Assembly: GCF_009768885.1 (NCBI RefSeq)
Contig: NZ_WSQA01000009.1
Coordinates: 124,001-188,000, forward strand
Source: Sphingobacterium humi
Lineage (GTDB): Bacteria; Bacteroidota; Bacteroidia; Sphingobacteriales; Sphingobacteriaceae
Direction: 5' to 3'
DNA length: 64,000 nt
The notes beneath the pieces were generated by a model. That model did no database searches and was not told the DNA's origin. It saw only the letters and a list, made by a program, of their open reading frames with translations. Shown here in pieces: positions 35,092 to 43,355 of the stretch. The number at the start of each line of letters is the position of its first letter. The stretch's first letter is position 1. A program made the translations under genes and the position numbers.

Positions 35092-37434
35092 ATGACATTT
35101 TTGTACAAACAGTATACACTATGCCTATTCTTTTTAGTAATAGGCTTACCATCGCTTTTTGCCCAGATTAAAGGGCAAATTGTCAACGACAAACAACAAC
35201 CCATCCCGAACGCTTCCGTACGTATTGAAGGAAGTGGAAGAGGCGTATCCACAGATACCTTGGGGCGTTTTGAGCTTGAATACAAAGGCCAATCTAAGGC
35301 CAATCTAAATATTAGTGCCGTGGGTTATCAATCGGCGAAGAAATCGCTGCAAAGCCAACAGCTAGACCAATTTCAAGTGATATCCTTACACGAGGATAAT
35401 TTGAACTTGCACGAAGTGGTGGTTTCCGCCTCCCGATATGGGATGGAGCGCAAAAAAGCACCCGTTATCGTGAATGTATTGAGCCCCAAACTGTTCAATG
35501 CCACCCAATCGGTAGCCATGTCAGAAACCCTAAACTACCAACCAGGGGTACGGGTTGAAAACAACTGCCAAAACTGTGGCTTCTCGCAGGTACGCCTAAA
35601 TGGTATGGAGGGTGCCTATTCCCAAATCCTGATCAATAGCCGCTCCGTTTTCAGTGCGCTGAATTCCGTATATGGATTAGACCAAATCCCGACCAGTATG
35701 ATCGACCGTATTGAAGTGGTGCGCAGTGGTGGTTCCGCACTTTTTGGTGCCAATGCCATCGCCGGAACCATCAATATTATCACCAAAGATCCGGTAGAGA
35801 ACGATTGGCAGGTTAAATCGACCAACTCCCTTATCAACGGTAAATCTTGGGATAACACCATCGATTTCAACACTTCTTATGTAGATAACGACCTGAAGGC
35901 CGGCGCTACCTTTTATGGAATGCACCGCAACCGGGAAGCCTACGATGCCAATGGCGATGGATTCTCTGAAATGACGAAGTTGAAAAACCTGACCTTCGGT
36001 ACCAAGGCTTTCTTCAAACCCAGCGAATACAATAAGATTACCCTAGATTTAAGTGTACTCAATGAGTTTCGTCGTGGCGGCGACCGCTTGGATGTTTCCC
36101 CGCACTTTACCGATGTAACCGAACAATTGCATACCAACTCCTTGATCGGCGGTTTAACCTTCGATCAGTATTCGAAGGATTTTAAACATAAAATATCCCT
36201 GTATGCATCGGCGCAAAAAACAGCCCGCGATAGTTATTACGGTGGTTTAGGCGGTAATCGCGAGCATCAGGACTCTTTGTTGGCGGCCAATTCTTACGGT
36301 ACTACCGACGACTTTGCCATGGTAGCCGGAACCCAGTATACTTATACCTTCGAGCGCGATGTGGTGACAGCTGGGGTAGAATACTCAGGCAATAAAACGG
36401 AAGACCAGATTCCGGGCTATAAACGTACCATCGATCAGAAAACACATGGCGTAGGAGCCTACTTCCAATACGAATGGAATATCCTTTCGAACTTGAAGTC
36501 CTTACTCGGTGCCCGTTACGATTATACCTATGTGGATGGCAAATACAGCTTAGCCGATTTTACACGGAATTCCTCGGAAAGCTTCGGCACGTTTAGCCCA
36601 CGCGTAACCTTGTTATACGATATCACCGACTACCTGCAATTCCGCGGAGGCTATGCACGTGGTTTTAGAGCACCACAAGCCTTTAACGAAGATATGCACG
36701 TATCTTCTGTAGGTGGCGAGCAGATGTTCGTTCTAATTGGCGAAAACTTAGATACCGAATATTCCAACGCCTACACCGGATCCTTAAACTTCACGAAGAA
36801 TTTCGGATCTACCCAAACCAGCTTATTGGTTGAAGGCTTTTATACCGATCTTAAAAATCCGTTTACCACGGTTAGAACATCGGAAGGTGATAACCTGATT
36901 ATCGAGGAAATGCGCAACGGTACGGGTGCCAAAGTGTACGGAACGAATATCGAACTGAATATTGCACCTTCATCCAGCTTTAGCGTGCAGGCCGGCGGAA
37001 CTATTCAGCGTTCTACCTTCAAAGATGCTCAGTTGCTATTTGAAGGCGCAACAGAAAGCGAGAACATCAGCTCCAAACGCTTTGTGCGCACGCCAAATGC
37101 TTACGGTTATCTGAACACCAACTACAAACCGATCAGTGCCCTAAGCCTTGATATTACCGGTGTATACACAGGCAGCATGTTAGTGCCGCATACCATTGGC
37201 GATGATTTCTTATTGAAAGATACACGCGACTTTATGGAGTTAAATGCACGTGTGGGCTATACCCTACCTTTAAAAGAAACTTTTAGCATCGAATTATTTG
37301 CCGGCGTGCAAAACATGTTCAATGCCTTCCAAAAAGACTTCGATAAAGGAGCAACGCGCGACTCCCAATATATCTACGGTCCGTCTAGACCACGTACCGT
37401 TAACTTTGGTATTAAAATAGGACACTTCCATTAA
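35092..37434 (+). CDS. TonB-dependent outer-membrane receptor, putative metal uptake
   Basis: 780 residues. Signal peptide ends near LFAQ (25). A carboxypeptidase-D-regulatory-like domain (about 26-105) is followed by the plug (about 120-240), then the beta-barrel ending GIKIGHFH. The plug contains NNCQNCGF with Cys159 and Cys162, then IDRIEVVRSGGSALFG and IAGTINIITK. A CxxC in a plug is unusual and could bind a soft metal. It is much smaller than SusC proteins and has no SusD partner, so a metal or metal-chelate substrate is more likely than a glycan. It overlaps the thioredoxin-like gene by one base. Confidence 0.88.
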   Translation: MTFLYKQYTLCLFFLVIGLPSLFAQIKGQIVNDKQQPIPNASVRIEGSGRGVSTDTLGRFELEYKGQSKANLNISAVGYQSAKKSLQSQQLDQFQVISLHEDNLNLHEVVVSASRYGMERKKAPVIVNVLSPKLFNATQSVAMSETLNYQPGVRVENNCQNCGFSQVRLNGMEGAYSQILINSRSVFSALNSVYGLDQIPTSMIDRIEVVRSGGSALFGANAIAGTINIITKDPVENDWQVKSTNSLINGKSWDNTIDFNTSYVDNDLKAGATFYGMHRNREAYDANGDGFSEMTKLKNLTFGTKAFFKPSEYNKITLDLSVLNEFRRGGDRLDVSPHFTDVTEQLHTNSLIGGLTFDQYSKDFKHKISLYASAQKTARDSYYGGLGGNREHQDSLLAANSYGTTDDFAMVAGTQYTYTFERDVVTAGVEYSGNKTEDQIPGYKRTIDQKTHGVGAYFQYEWNILSNLKSLLGARYDYTYVDGKYSLADFTRNSSESFGTFSPRVTLLYDITDYLQFRGGYARGFRAPQAFNEDMHVSSVGGEQMFVLIGENLDTEYSNAYTGSLNFTKNFGSTQTSLLVEGFYTDLKNPFTTVRTSEGDNLIIEEMRNGTGAKVYGTNIELNIAPSSSFSVQAGGTIQRSTFKDAQLLFEGATESENISSKRFVRTPNAYGYLNTNYKPISALSLDITGVYTGSMLVPHTIGDDFLLKDTRDFMELNARVGYTLPLKETFSIELFAGVQNMFNAFQKDFDKGATRDSQYIYGPSRPRTVNFGIKIGHFH

Positions 37435-37907
37435 TGAAAAAATTCCAACTTATCCTTTGGAATCTCCTATTGACGATTTCCCTTTCACAGGCTCAAGAGC
37501 CTGTGAAACAGGAAATAAATTGGATTAGTTTCGAAGAACTCAACCAAGCCTTGGAAGTAGACCCCAAGCCTGTCTTGCTGTTCTTCCATACCGAATGGTG
37601 CGGCTATTGTAAAAAGATGCTACGGGAAACTTTTAACGAGCCCCGGGTTATCGAGAAGGTCAATGCCGATTACTATGCCGTTCAGTTTGATGCAGAGTCT
37701 GTGGAAGCCGTAAATTTCGACGGCTTAACCTTTCATAATCACAGCAAACAAAAAAGAACCGGAAAATATCATGAGTTGGCCAAATTACTTTTAGGACAAC
37801 CGAAAAGCTATGTTTTCCCCACCCTACTGCTCTTCAACCAAGATTTTAAGCTAAAAAATAGGCAAGCCAAATGCCTAAGTATTAAGGAAATATTAAATAT
37901 TTTATAA
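37434..37907 (+). CDS. Secreted thioredoxin-like protein (CGYC)
   Basis: 157 residues with a signal peptide ending near SQA (20). A thioredoxin fold is indicated by VLLFFHTEWCGYCKKML (Cys56 and Cys59) and YVFPTLLLF with the cis-Pro segment. It is close to the DsbD-C/thioredoxin_7 type. TAATG coupling to the receptor stop shows they are one operon. It may keep the receptor's plug Cys pair or a metal site reduced in the periplasm; that partner assignment is inference. Confidence 0.85.
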   Translation: MKKFQLILWNLLLTISLSQAQEPVKQEINWISFEELNQALEVDPKPVLLFFHTEWCGYCKKMLRETFNEPRVIEKVNADYYAVQFDAESVEAVNFDGLTFHNHSKQKRTGKYHELAKLLLGQPKSYVFPTLLLFNQDFKLKNRQAKCLSIKEILNIL

Positions 37908-37914
37908 TTTTTTT

Positions 37915-37922
37915 TACTTTTG
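37915..37922 (+). promoter_or_regulatory. Candidate -7 promoter element for the FKBP-like lipoprotein gene
   Basis: TACTTTTG matches TAnnTTTG exactly and is the same octamer as in the GldJ-like promoter. The ATG is 61 bases further on. The upstream sequence is AT-rich with no clear TTG at the ideal distance. Confidence 0.5.
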
Positions 37923-37982
37923 TGTAGCAGGTTGCAATAAGTAACCGTTTACCTTAACATTGTTAAGACATTAAAACACATT

Positions 37983-38588
37983 ATGAAAACATTTAAAACT
38001 ATTCTTATTGCTTTATTAGCCGTGGTGAGTGTGAGTTCTTGTATGAAAGACGACAATACCTACGATGATTCTTATGAAAAAGAAATTGCACGTAGAGATT
38101 CTGTCTTTAAAGCTCAAAAAGATGATTTAGAAGCGTATGCTGCAGAACACTTCGGAGAAAATAAAAAATTCGATGAGAAAACTGGGATTTGGTATGAAAT
38201 TTTAGCGCCAGCTACTGAACCAGCTGATTTTGAATATACTATTCGCGCAAATTCTTTTGTTCCTGTTACTGCTACGGTAAAGTACAAAGGAACTTTAATG
38301 GATGGAACGCCATTTGATGAAAAATTAACTGATCCAGTTTCAATGGATATTTACAGCACAAATACGTCTTCTATTTTCGCTTGTTGGATTTATGCTTTCT
38401 ACCCTAAAACCACCGATGCAAACATGCAATTCTCCGGTTTAATAGAAAAAGGCTTAAGAGCAGGTAATAAAATCAGATTTATCTCTTCTTCCATTTGGGC
38501 ACAAGACAATAAAGGAAATGAAAAACTTCCAGCAAACGTTCCAGTTGTTTTCGAAATTACGGTAAACAAGGTAGCAAACGCAATGTAA
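37983..38588 (+). CDS. FKBP-type peptidyl-prolyl isomerase-like lipoprotein
   Basis: 201 residues. Lipoprotein signal with Cys20 (VSSCMKDD). The C-terminal half has FKBP-like features: VTATVKYKGTLMDGTPFDEK, FSGLIEKGLRAGNKIRFISSS and VPVVFEITVNKV. The usual active-site GW.EG segment appears as FSGLIEKGLRAG, so isomerase activity may be reduced. Bacteroidota have several such lipoproteins, including GldI of the gliding apparatus; I cannot say it is GldI. It has its own promoter and terminator. Confidence 0.8.
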   Translation: MKTFKTILIALLAVVSVSSCMKDDNTYDDSYEKEIARRDSVFKAQKDDLEAYAAEHFGENKKFDEKTGIWYEILAPATEPADFEYTIRANSFVPVTATVKYKGTLMDGTPFDEKLTDPVSMDIYSTNTSSIFACWIYAFYPKTTDANMQFSGLIEKGLRAGNKIRFISSSIWAQDNKGNEKLPANVPVVFEITVNKVANAM

Positions 38589-38620
38589 CGCTCTCTATTG
38601 AAACAAACATATTTACAAGA

Positions 38621-38650
38621 AAGCAGCCTTCCTATGAAGGCTGCTTTTTT
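38621..38650 (+). terminator. Rho-independent terminator after the FKBP-like gene
   Basis: An 11-bp perfect stem (aagcagccttc at 38621-38631, gaaggctgctt at 38636-38646) with a CTAT loop is followed by a run of T to 38650. It lies 33 bases after the stop codon. Confidence 0.93.
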
Positions 38651-38733
38651 ATGCGCTTTATAGAAGCAATAGCTTCTTCCGGGTTTGGTATTGTCAATGC
38701 ATTTTCTCTTCCATTTTTGAGCCTTTGTATAAG

Positions 38734-38791
38734 CCTTTGCAAAGGGGATTGATACGGGTGAGAAAGGGGAGTGAAAGGGAAGTAAAAGGGG
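38734..38791. repeat. Palindrome plus 11-bp-period G-run repeat, copy 2
   Basis: Starts with the palindrome CCTTTGCAAAGG (38734-38745). G-runs then begin at 38744, 38756, 38766, 38777 and 38788, a period of 10-12 bases, with TGAAA-like spacers. The stretch 38756-38783 is identical to 14458-14485. It lies in the 520-base gap between the FKBP-like gene and gldB. A G/T-rich stretch with eight consecutive G (38829-38836) follows. Confidence 0.75.
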
Positions 38792-38887
38792 TGATTGTGG
38801 AAGGTGGAGTTGGAAAGGGCGTGTGGTGGGGGGGGGACGTGTGTGGTGTGGTGTTTGGGTGCTGTCATCGTGAGCTGTCATCGTTTT

Positions 38888-39055
38888 GTCATCGTGAGCG
38901 GAGTCGAACGACTGGTACGTCAGTACAATTAATAAACATAAAGCTTATGATAACCCATCAATTACAAAAGCAATCCAATGGGTAGTAAGCACATTAGCCA
39001 TTGATGATTGCATTGACGTACCAGTCGTTCGTCCTTCGACTCCGCTCAGGATGAC
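38888..39055. repeat. MITE/REP-like element with long inverted arms
   Basis: Left arm 38888-38922 and the complement of right arm 39014-39055 match except for one base and a 7-base insertion in the right arm. Both begin GTCATCsTGAGCGGAGTCGA and end ACGACTGGTACGTCA. The 91-base centre is AT-rich with no open frame. Extra broken copies of the arm start (tgtcatcgtgagc) occur at 38863-38875. GTCATCCTGAGCGGAGTCGA-type arms recall dispersed palindromes of Sphingobacteriaceae genomes. No target-site duplication was recognised. Confidence 0.75.
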
Positions 39056-39110
39056 ATCTCAAATCTCAAATCTCAAATCTCATATCTCAAATCTAATATC
39101 TCACATCTAA
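39056..39110. repeat. 7-bp tandem repeat (atctcaa)
   Basis: About seven imperfect copies of atctcaa/atctcac follow the right arm of the inverted-repeat element and run up to the gldB stop codon. Microsatellite-like, with no coding or regulatory role visible. Confidence 0.7.
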
Positions 39111-39112
39111 CC

Positions 39113-40141
39113 TCACCCCTTAAACTTCGAATCACTTAGCAGTTCTTGCGCGTTATTATGTTCAAAGAGTTCTTTCAAGCCAAGGTCAGGGTGTTTTTCC
39201 ATGAATTTACGCACGATTTGCCAGCCGATAAAACTTCCTAGCTTGGGTGCTGATTCGTTGTTTTCGCCTAGCTCAGGGCTGAATGGTGCTTCGGTAAAAT
39301 ATTTTTGGGTGCGTAGGTAGTCGGTATTGTAGAGCAGGTCTTCATCGAGGAACCATTTCCATACATCCTTTTGGTAATGCTGTGCCCATTCCATCTGTTT
39401 GCCGGTATAGCCAATTTTCAAACTATCAGGGGCATCCAGTATAAGATCCATGGCATAGAGCACCTTGCCGTGATAAACCATCTGTTGCAGGGTATTTACA
39501 TCGGCATCTTTCTCCGGGAAGAGTTCTTCCCGAATAACAGCTTCTACGACGCGTGGGGTAATGTTTTCTGGGGTAAATCGTCGGGAAATATACAGGGGAA
39601 TGGAATTGATTAGTGCCGGATAAAAAGGGGATTCTTGGCCGAGAAACATATCCAGGCCGATTCCAATATAATCTTCGCCTAGGGGTACTTGCACTTCAAA
39701 GCCCGAGAAAAAGCTAATCAACCTGGGGATTTTATAATCAGGAAAATAATAATGGATATAGCGAAAAGCCTGGGTCAGCTCCTGTTCCTGTTTTTTTAAA
39801 TCGGGGAATTTCTTCTGCACAGCTGCTGCCAGGTCGATAAAGTCCTTTTTTTGAACCACCTTACTCAGGATGTCTTGCAGGTAAATGGAATCTTGGGGAT
39901 CGCCTACCTTTAGCATATAGCGCATATAATCGGTATAGAACAAACCATACTCGGCTTGCCATTGTTTATTTTTATTGAGGATAGCAGCAGGTTTCAGCTG
40001 GGCGATTTCTTGATCAAAGCGTTCGATCTTCATGTGGACAGGGCTATCGGAAACATCGGGTTTCTGTTTGTCGGATTGACAGCTTTGAAAGATAAAAAGG
40101 GCAATAAGAAATGGAAATAGCTTGATAAATATATGTCTCAT
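39113..40141 (-). CDS. gldB: Gliding motility lipoprotein GldB
   Basis: 342 residues. Lipoprotein signal with Cys21 (FQSCQSD). The sequence shows the GldB pattern: MKIERFDQEI near the start, FTDYMRYMLKVGDP-type segment (YTDYMRYMLKVGD), PRLISFFSGFEVQVPLGEDYIGIGLDMFLG and SFIGWQIVRKFMEKHPD near the C-terminus, in a DUF2268-like fold. GldB is required for gliding and type IX secretion in Flavobacterium. The gene is divergent from nadE, a neighbourhood known for gldB in this phylum; no gldC follows here. Confidence 0.9.
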   Translation of the reverse strand: MRHIFIKLFPFLIALFIFQSCQSDKQKPDVSDSPVHMKIERFDQEIAQLKPAAILNKNKQWQAEYGLFYTDYMRYMLKVGDPQDSIYLQDILSKVVQKKDFIDLAAAVQKKFPDLKKQEQELTQAFRYIHYYFPDYKIPRLISFFSGFEVQVPLGEDYIGIGLDMFLGQESPFYPALINSIPLYISRRFTPENITPRVVEAVIREELFPEKDADVNTLQQMVYHGKVLYAMDLILDAPDSLKIGYTGKQMEWAQHYQKDVWKWFLDEDLLYNTDYLRTQKYFTEAPFSPELGENNESAPKLGSFIGWQIVRKFMEKHPDLGLKELFEHNNAQELLSDSKFKG

Positions 40142-40201
40142 GAAGGTATCCTCTGGTGATAGACAAAATTAATTATTAATTTTACAATAAAAGTCAGGCA
40201 C

Positions 40202-41839
40202 ATGAAAATTGCGTTATCACAACTAAACTATCATATCGGTAACTTCGAGGAAAACACAGCAAAAATAATCCAAAGCATAGCAGAGGCCAAGGCGGCCGGT
40301 GCAGATTTGGTGGTTTTTGCTGAATTGGCCATTGGTGGCTACCCAGCCAAAGATCTGTTGCGCAATGCCGCTTTTTTAAATGCTTGCGAGCAGTCGCTAG
40401 CAGAGATTGCAAGCCAGTGTAAAGGTATTGCTTGTATCATCGGGGCGCCGGTTCGCAACCAAGATCCCGAAGGTAAAGCCCTGTATAATGCGGCTTTGTT
40501 ATTGGCTGAAGGGCAAGTGCAGCAGCTGGTGAAGAAAAGCCTATTGCCTGATTACGATGTTTTTGATGAGTATCGCTATTTCGAGCCGAATAAGCAGGTA
40601 AATTGCATCCCCTTTCAAGGAAAAACCATCGCCTTAACGGTGTGTGAAGACCTGTGGGATGATGATGGCCCGAACTCTTATGTTGGCGATATTATGCAGG
40701 AGTTGGCGAAGGAAAACCCCGATATCATTATCAATATTGCGGCCTCTCCTTTTTCCTACACGCATTTTGAGAGCCGTAAAAATGTGCTGAGCAGAAATGT
40801 GATCAAAGCCAATGCGCCTTTGATTTATGTAAACCAGGTGGGTGCACATGCCGATATTATTTTCGATGGCCGATCTTTAGCCCTAAACAAAAAAGGCGAC
40901 ATTATTGCGGAACTACACTCCTTTGCGGAGGACTTGCAATACGTGGAATTGCAAAAAGACCTGGGCAGTGCGCAAGCTGTAGCGGTTAAAAACAGCAGCG
41001 AAATGGCCTTGATTCACGATGCTTTAATCTTAGGCTTACGCGATTATTTTCGGAAATCGGGCTTTAAGAAAGCGATTCTTGGTCTTTCCGGCGGTCTAGA
41101 TTCGGCTGTAGTGGCGGCCCTAGCCTGCGAGGCACTGGGCGCAGAAAATGTGTTGGCGGTATTAATGCCGTCGATTTATTCTTCTGATCATTCCCTGAAA
41201 GACGCGTTAGATTTGGTTGAAAACACAGGCTGCGCGCATCATATTGTACCGATTAAGGATATTGCACAGGCTTTTGAAACCGGCTTAGCGCCGGCATTCG
41301 AGGGGAAAGCCGCGGATACCACTGAAGAGAATATTCAAGCGCGAACCCGGGGTACGATTTTAATGGCGATATCCAACAAGCATGGCCATATTTTGCTGAA
41401 CACCTCTAATAAGAGCGAGGCTGCCGTAGGTTATGGCACCTTATATGGCGACATGGCCGGTTCCATCTCCGTTATTGGCGATGTCTATAAAACCCAGGCT
41501 TATCAATTAGCGAACTACATCAACCGCGACCGGGAAATTATCCCGGTGAATACAATTGTTAAACCGCCATCCGCCGAGCTTCGCCCCGACCAAAAGGACT
41601 CCGATTCACTACCGCCATACGATGTATTAGATTCGATTTTGTTTCAGCTGATCGAAAAGGAAAAATCGGGCAGCGAGTTGGTGAAATTAGGTTTTGAAGA
41701 AGTCTTAGTTCAACGGATCAGTAGATTAGTAAACAACGCAGAATTTAAACGCTTTCAGTCGCCGCCGATTTTACGGGTCAGTCCGAAAGCTTTTGGACCA
41801 GGGCGCACGATGCCTTTGGTTGCAAAATATCCTTTTTAA
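40202..41839 (+). CDS. nadE: Glutamine-dependent NAD+ synthetase
   Basis: 545 residues with two domains. The N-terminal nitrilase-type glutaminase (about 1-255) has Glu in FAELAIGGYP, Lys in VKKSLLPDYDVF and Cys in LTVCEDLWDD. The C-terminal NAD synthetase domain (about 275-545) has the ATP-pyrophosphatase loop GLSGGLDSAVVAALA and SNKSEAAVGYGTLYGDMAG. It amidates deamido-NAD with ammonia channelled from glutamine. Length and layout are normal for the bacterial two-domain type. Confidence 0.97.
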   Translation: MKIALSQLNYHIGNFEENTAKIIQSIAEAKAAGADLVVFAELAIGGYPAKDLLRNAAFLNACEQSLAEIASQCKGIACIIGAPVRNQDPEGKALYNAALLLAEGQVQQLVKKSLLPDYDVFDEYRYFEPNKQVNCIPFQGKTIALTVCEDLWDDDGPNSYVGDIMQELAKENPDIIINIAASPFSYTHFESRKNVLSRNVIKANAPLIYVNQVGAHADIIFDGRSLALNKKGDIIAELHSFAEDLQYVELQKDLGSAQAVAVKNSSEMALIHDALILGLRDYFRKSGFKKAILGLSGGLDSAVVAALACEALGAENVLAVLMPSIYSSDHSLKDALDLVENTGCAHHIVPIKDIAQAFETGLAPAFEGKAADTTEENIQARTRGTILMAISNKHGHILLNTSNKSEAAVGYGTLYGDMAGSISVIGDVYKTQAYQLANYINRDREIIPVNTIVKPPSAELRPDQKDSDSLPPYDVLDSILFQLIEKEKSGSELVKLGFEEVLVQRISRLVNNAEFKRFQSPPILRVSPKAFGPGRTMPLVAKYPF

Positions 41840-41896
41840 CAATTGGGCATTAAACCTTTAGAAAGAAACCTTGTCAAACACTAAAATATTGCAAAT

Positions 41897-42454
41897 ATGA
41901 AATCGCTTTGGTTATATCTTATGCTTGGAATCGGACTTTTGTTCGCTTCCTGTTCATCCTATAAGTACAATACAACTAGGGTGCAAAATTTAGATTTCTC
42001 TCAATATAAAACCTACGGCTGGTTGCAGCCGGTAGATTCCTTATCGAAGAATTATTTCACGAATGATATTTCCAGAAGTAACATCCTCGCGGCAGCAAAC
42101 AAAGAGTTGGAAGCACGCGGACTACGTTATTCGAAGGAAAATCCGGATATCTTGTTCCGTTATGTCGCCATTGTGAATAACAAAAGCCGCATGGTCTACA
42201 GCAGCCCCTATGGTTGGGGTGGCTATTACCGTCCGTGGGGCTGGGGATATGGCTGGTACGGAGGTGGTCCATCTTACCCCGTGGGTAAAGAGAAATACCG
42301 CTATGCCCATTTAATCATTGAAGCGGTAGATCGTAAATCGAATTCGGTGGTGTGGCAAGCACGCGGCTCTGGAGAAATTAGAACGCCGGAAAAAGCCATC
42401 AATAACCTCCCGAAAGTGGTGAACGGTATTTTTAAAGAATACCCACTTAAATAA
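41897..42454 (+). CDS. DUF4136 lipoprotein
   Basis: 185 residues. Lipoprotein signal with Cys19 (FASCSS). DUF4136 features are VQNLDFSQYKTYGWL, YSKENPDILFRYVAIVNNKS and, near the end, YAHLIIEAVDRKSNSVVWQARG. A Gly/Tyr/Trp-rich stretch (WGGYYRPWGWGYGWYGGG) lies in the middle. Function unknown; such proteins are common envelope lipoproteins in Bacteroidota. It lies 57 bases after nadE and is followed by a terminator. Confidence 0.88.
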   Translation: MKSLWLYLMLGIGLLFASCSSYKYNTTRVQNLDFSQYKTYGWLQPVDSLSKNYFTNDISRSNILAAANKELEARGLRYSKENPDILFRYVAIVNNKSRMVYSSPYGWGGYYRPWGWGYGWYGGGPSYPVGKEKYRYAHLIIEAVDRKSNSVVWQARGSGEIRTPEKAINNLPKVVNGIFKEYPLK

Positions 42455-42501
42455 GCATAATTTTTAGGTTTAGAATATAATTATTAAGACAGTTAAATGA
42501 G

Positions 42502-42530
42502 AAAGGTTGCCCCAGGGCAACCTTTTCTTG
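42502..42530 (+). terminator. Rho-independent terminator after the DUF4136 gene
   Basis: A 10-bp perfect stem (aaaggttgcc at 42502-42511, ggcaaccttt at 42516-42525) with a CCAG loop is followed by a short T-rich tail. It closes the nadE-DUF4136 unit. Confidence 0.85.
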
Positions 42531-42712
42531 TTGCTAATGTTTGGAAAGTGGGGATGTTATTTCCGTAATCACTTCTATAAATTGCTCCCGTTTTGGTTGT
42601 TTTTTCTCCCATTTTGGGTATCTAGCAGCCCGAGGATTATTCTATTTTTACGTCGTTTAAGTTTATTTAGTTTCCTTCTAAATAAACAAGTTGCACACGA
42701 CATAATATTAAT

Positions 42713-43351
42713 ATGAATAGAACTGTACTTTTCCCCAGCCAATGTAGAAGGCATATTTTCCCCTTTTGCTTTTGTTTCCTCCTACTTGTTTTTAGCGGCT
42801 GCCGACGTGAATTAAATCAACATCCGGATTTCAAGCGGCAGGAACTTACGCCCATCCTGAGTAATAATGACCTATTATTTAACAAGATCTTTCAGTTTAG
42901 CAACGATAATACCCACCTGTGGTTTGACCTTAGGAATGAAATTGCGAATTTTTCGCGGCCCCAGCTTGAACTTAGGTATGCTAAATATTTGGAAAACCAA
43001 CCTCAAAACCAAGTTACCAAACTGGCAATTATAGATTTACGAGGCTACCAGTATCAATACGATAAGGAAAAGGAGGAATTGACAATATTGGATTTTCCAT
43101 TGGACTGGATTAGCCTCCAAGAAAGCCCGGCAGATTTAGTCTTTAGTTTTTCTCAAAAACCTATAGGGGGATGTGCGGCAATTCCTGATCCAAAGCAAAA
43201 GAACCGATGTGAGCGCACCTATACCCTACGTTTAAAACAAATTGACTTCAAAAAAGAAAAACTCCAATTAGAAACGGATATTCCTGCTATTCATCAGGCC
43301 GTATCTTATCAATTACAAGAATTCAGCACAGAACTATTATTAACGAACTAA
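42713..43351 (+). CDS. Lipoprotein of unknown function, first gene of receptor operon
   Basis: 212 residues. A lipoprotein signal with a basic n-region has Cys30 (VFSGCRR). The rest is mostly beta-prone with no recognised domain; WFDLRNEIANFSRPQLELRYAKYL and a small Cys-containing segment GGCAAIPDPKQKNRCERTY (possible disulfide) stand out. It is 4 bases before a TonB receptor resembling haemoglobin/transferrin receptors, so it may be a surface or periplasmic partner of that receptor. I do not recognise its family. The roughly 180 bases before it hold no clear promoter or Fur-like palindrome. Confidence 0.75.
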   Translation: MNRTVLFPSQCRRHIFPFCFCFLLLVFSGCRRELNQHPDFKRQELTPILSNNDLLFNKIFQFSNDNTHLWFDLRNEIANFSRPQLELRYAKYLENQPQNQVTKLAIIDLRGYQYQYDKEKEELTILDFPLDWISLQESPADLVFSFSQKPIGGCAAIPDPKQKNRCERTYTLRLKQIDFKKEKLQLETDIPAIHQAVSYQLQEFSTELLLTN

Positions 43352-43355
43352 TACG

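Noticed and set aside
38399..38881. 160-residue minus-strand open frame over the end of the FKBP-like gene and the repeats
   Set aside because: It is antisense to a well-supported gene and crosses a terminator and low-complexity repeats; the translation has no coding character.
39056..39110. Tandem repeat resembling a CRISPR array
   Set aside because: The unit is only 7 bases with no spacers, and no cas genes are nearby; it is a simple tandem repeat.
42507..42716. 69-residue open frame rich in Phe and Leu before the receptor operon
   Set aside because: It starts inside a terminator hairpin, overlaps the next lipoprotein start and reads like translated T-rich sequence.
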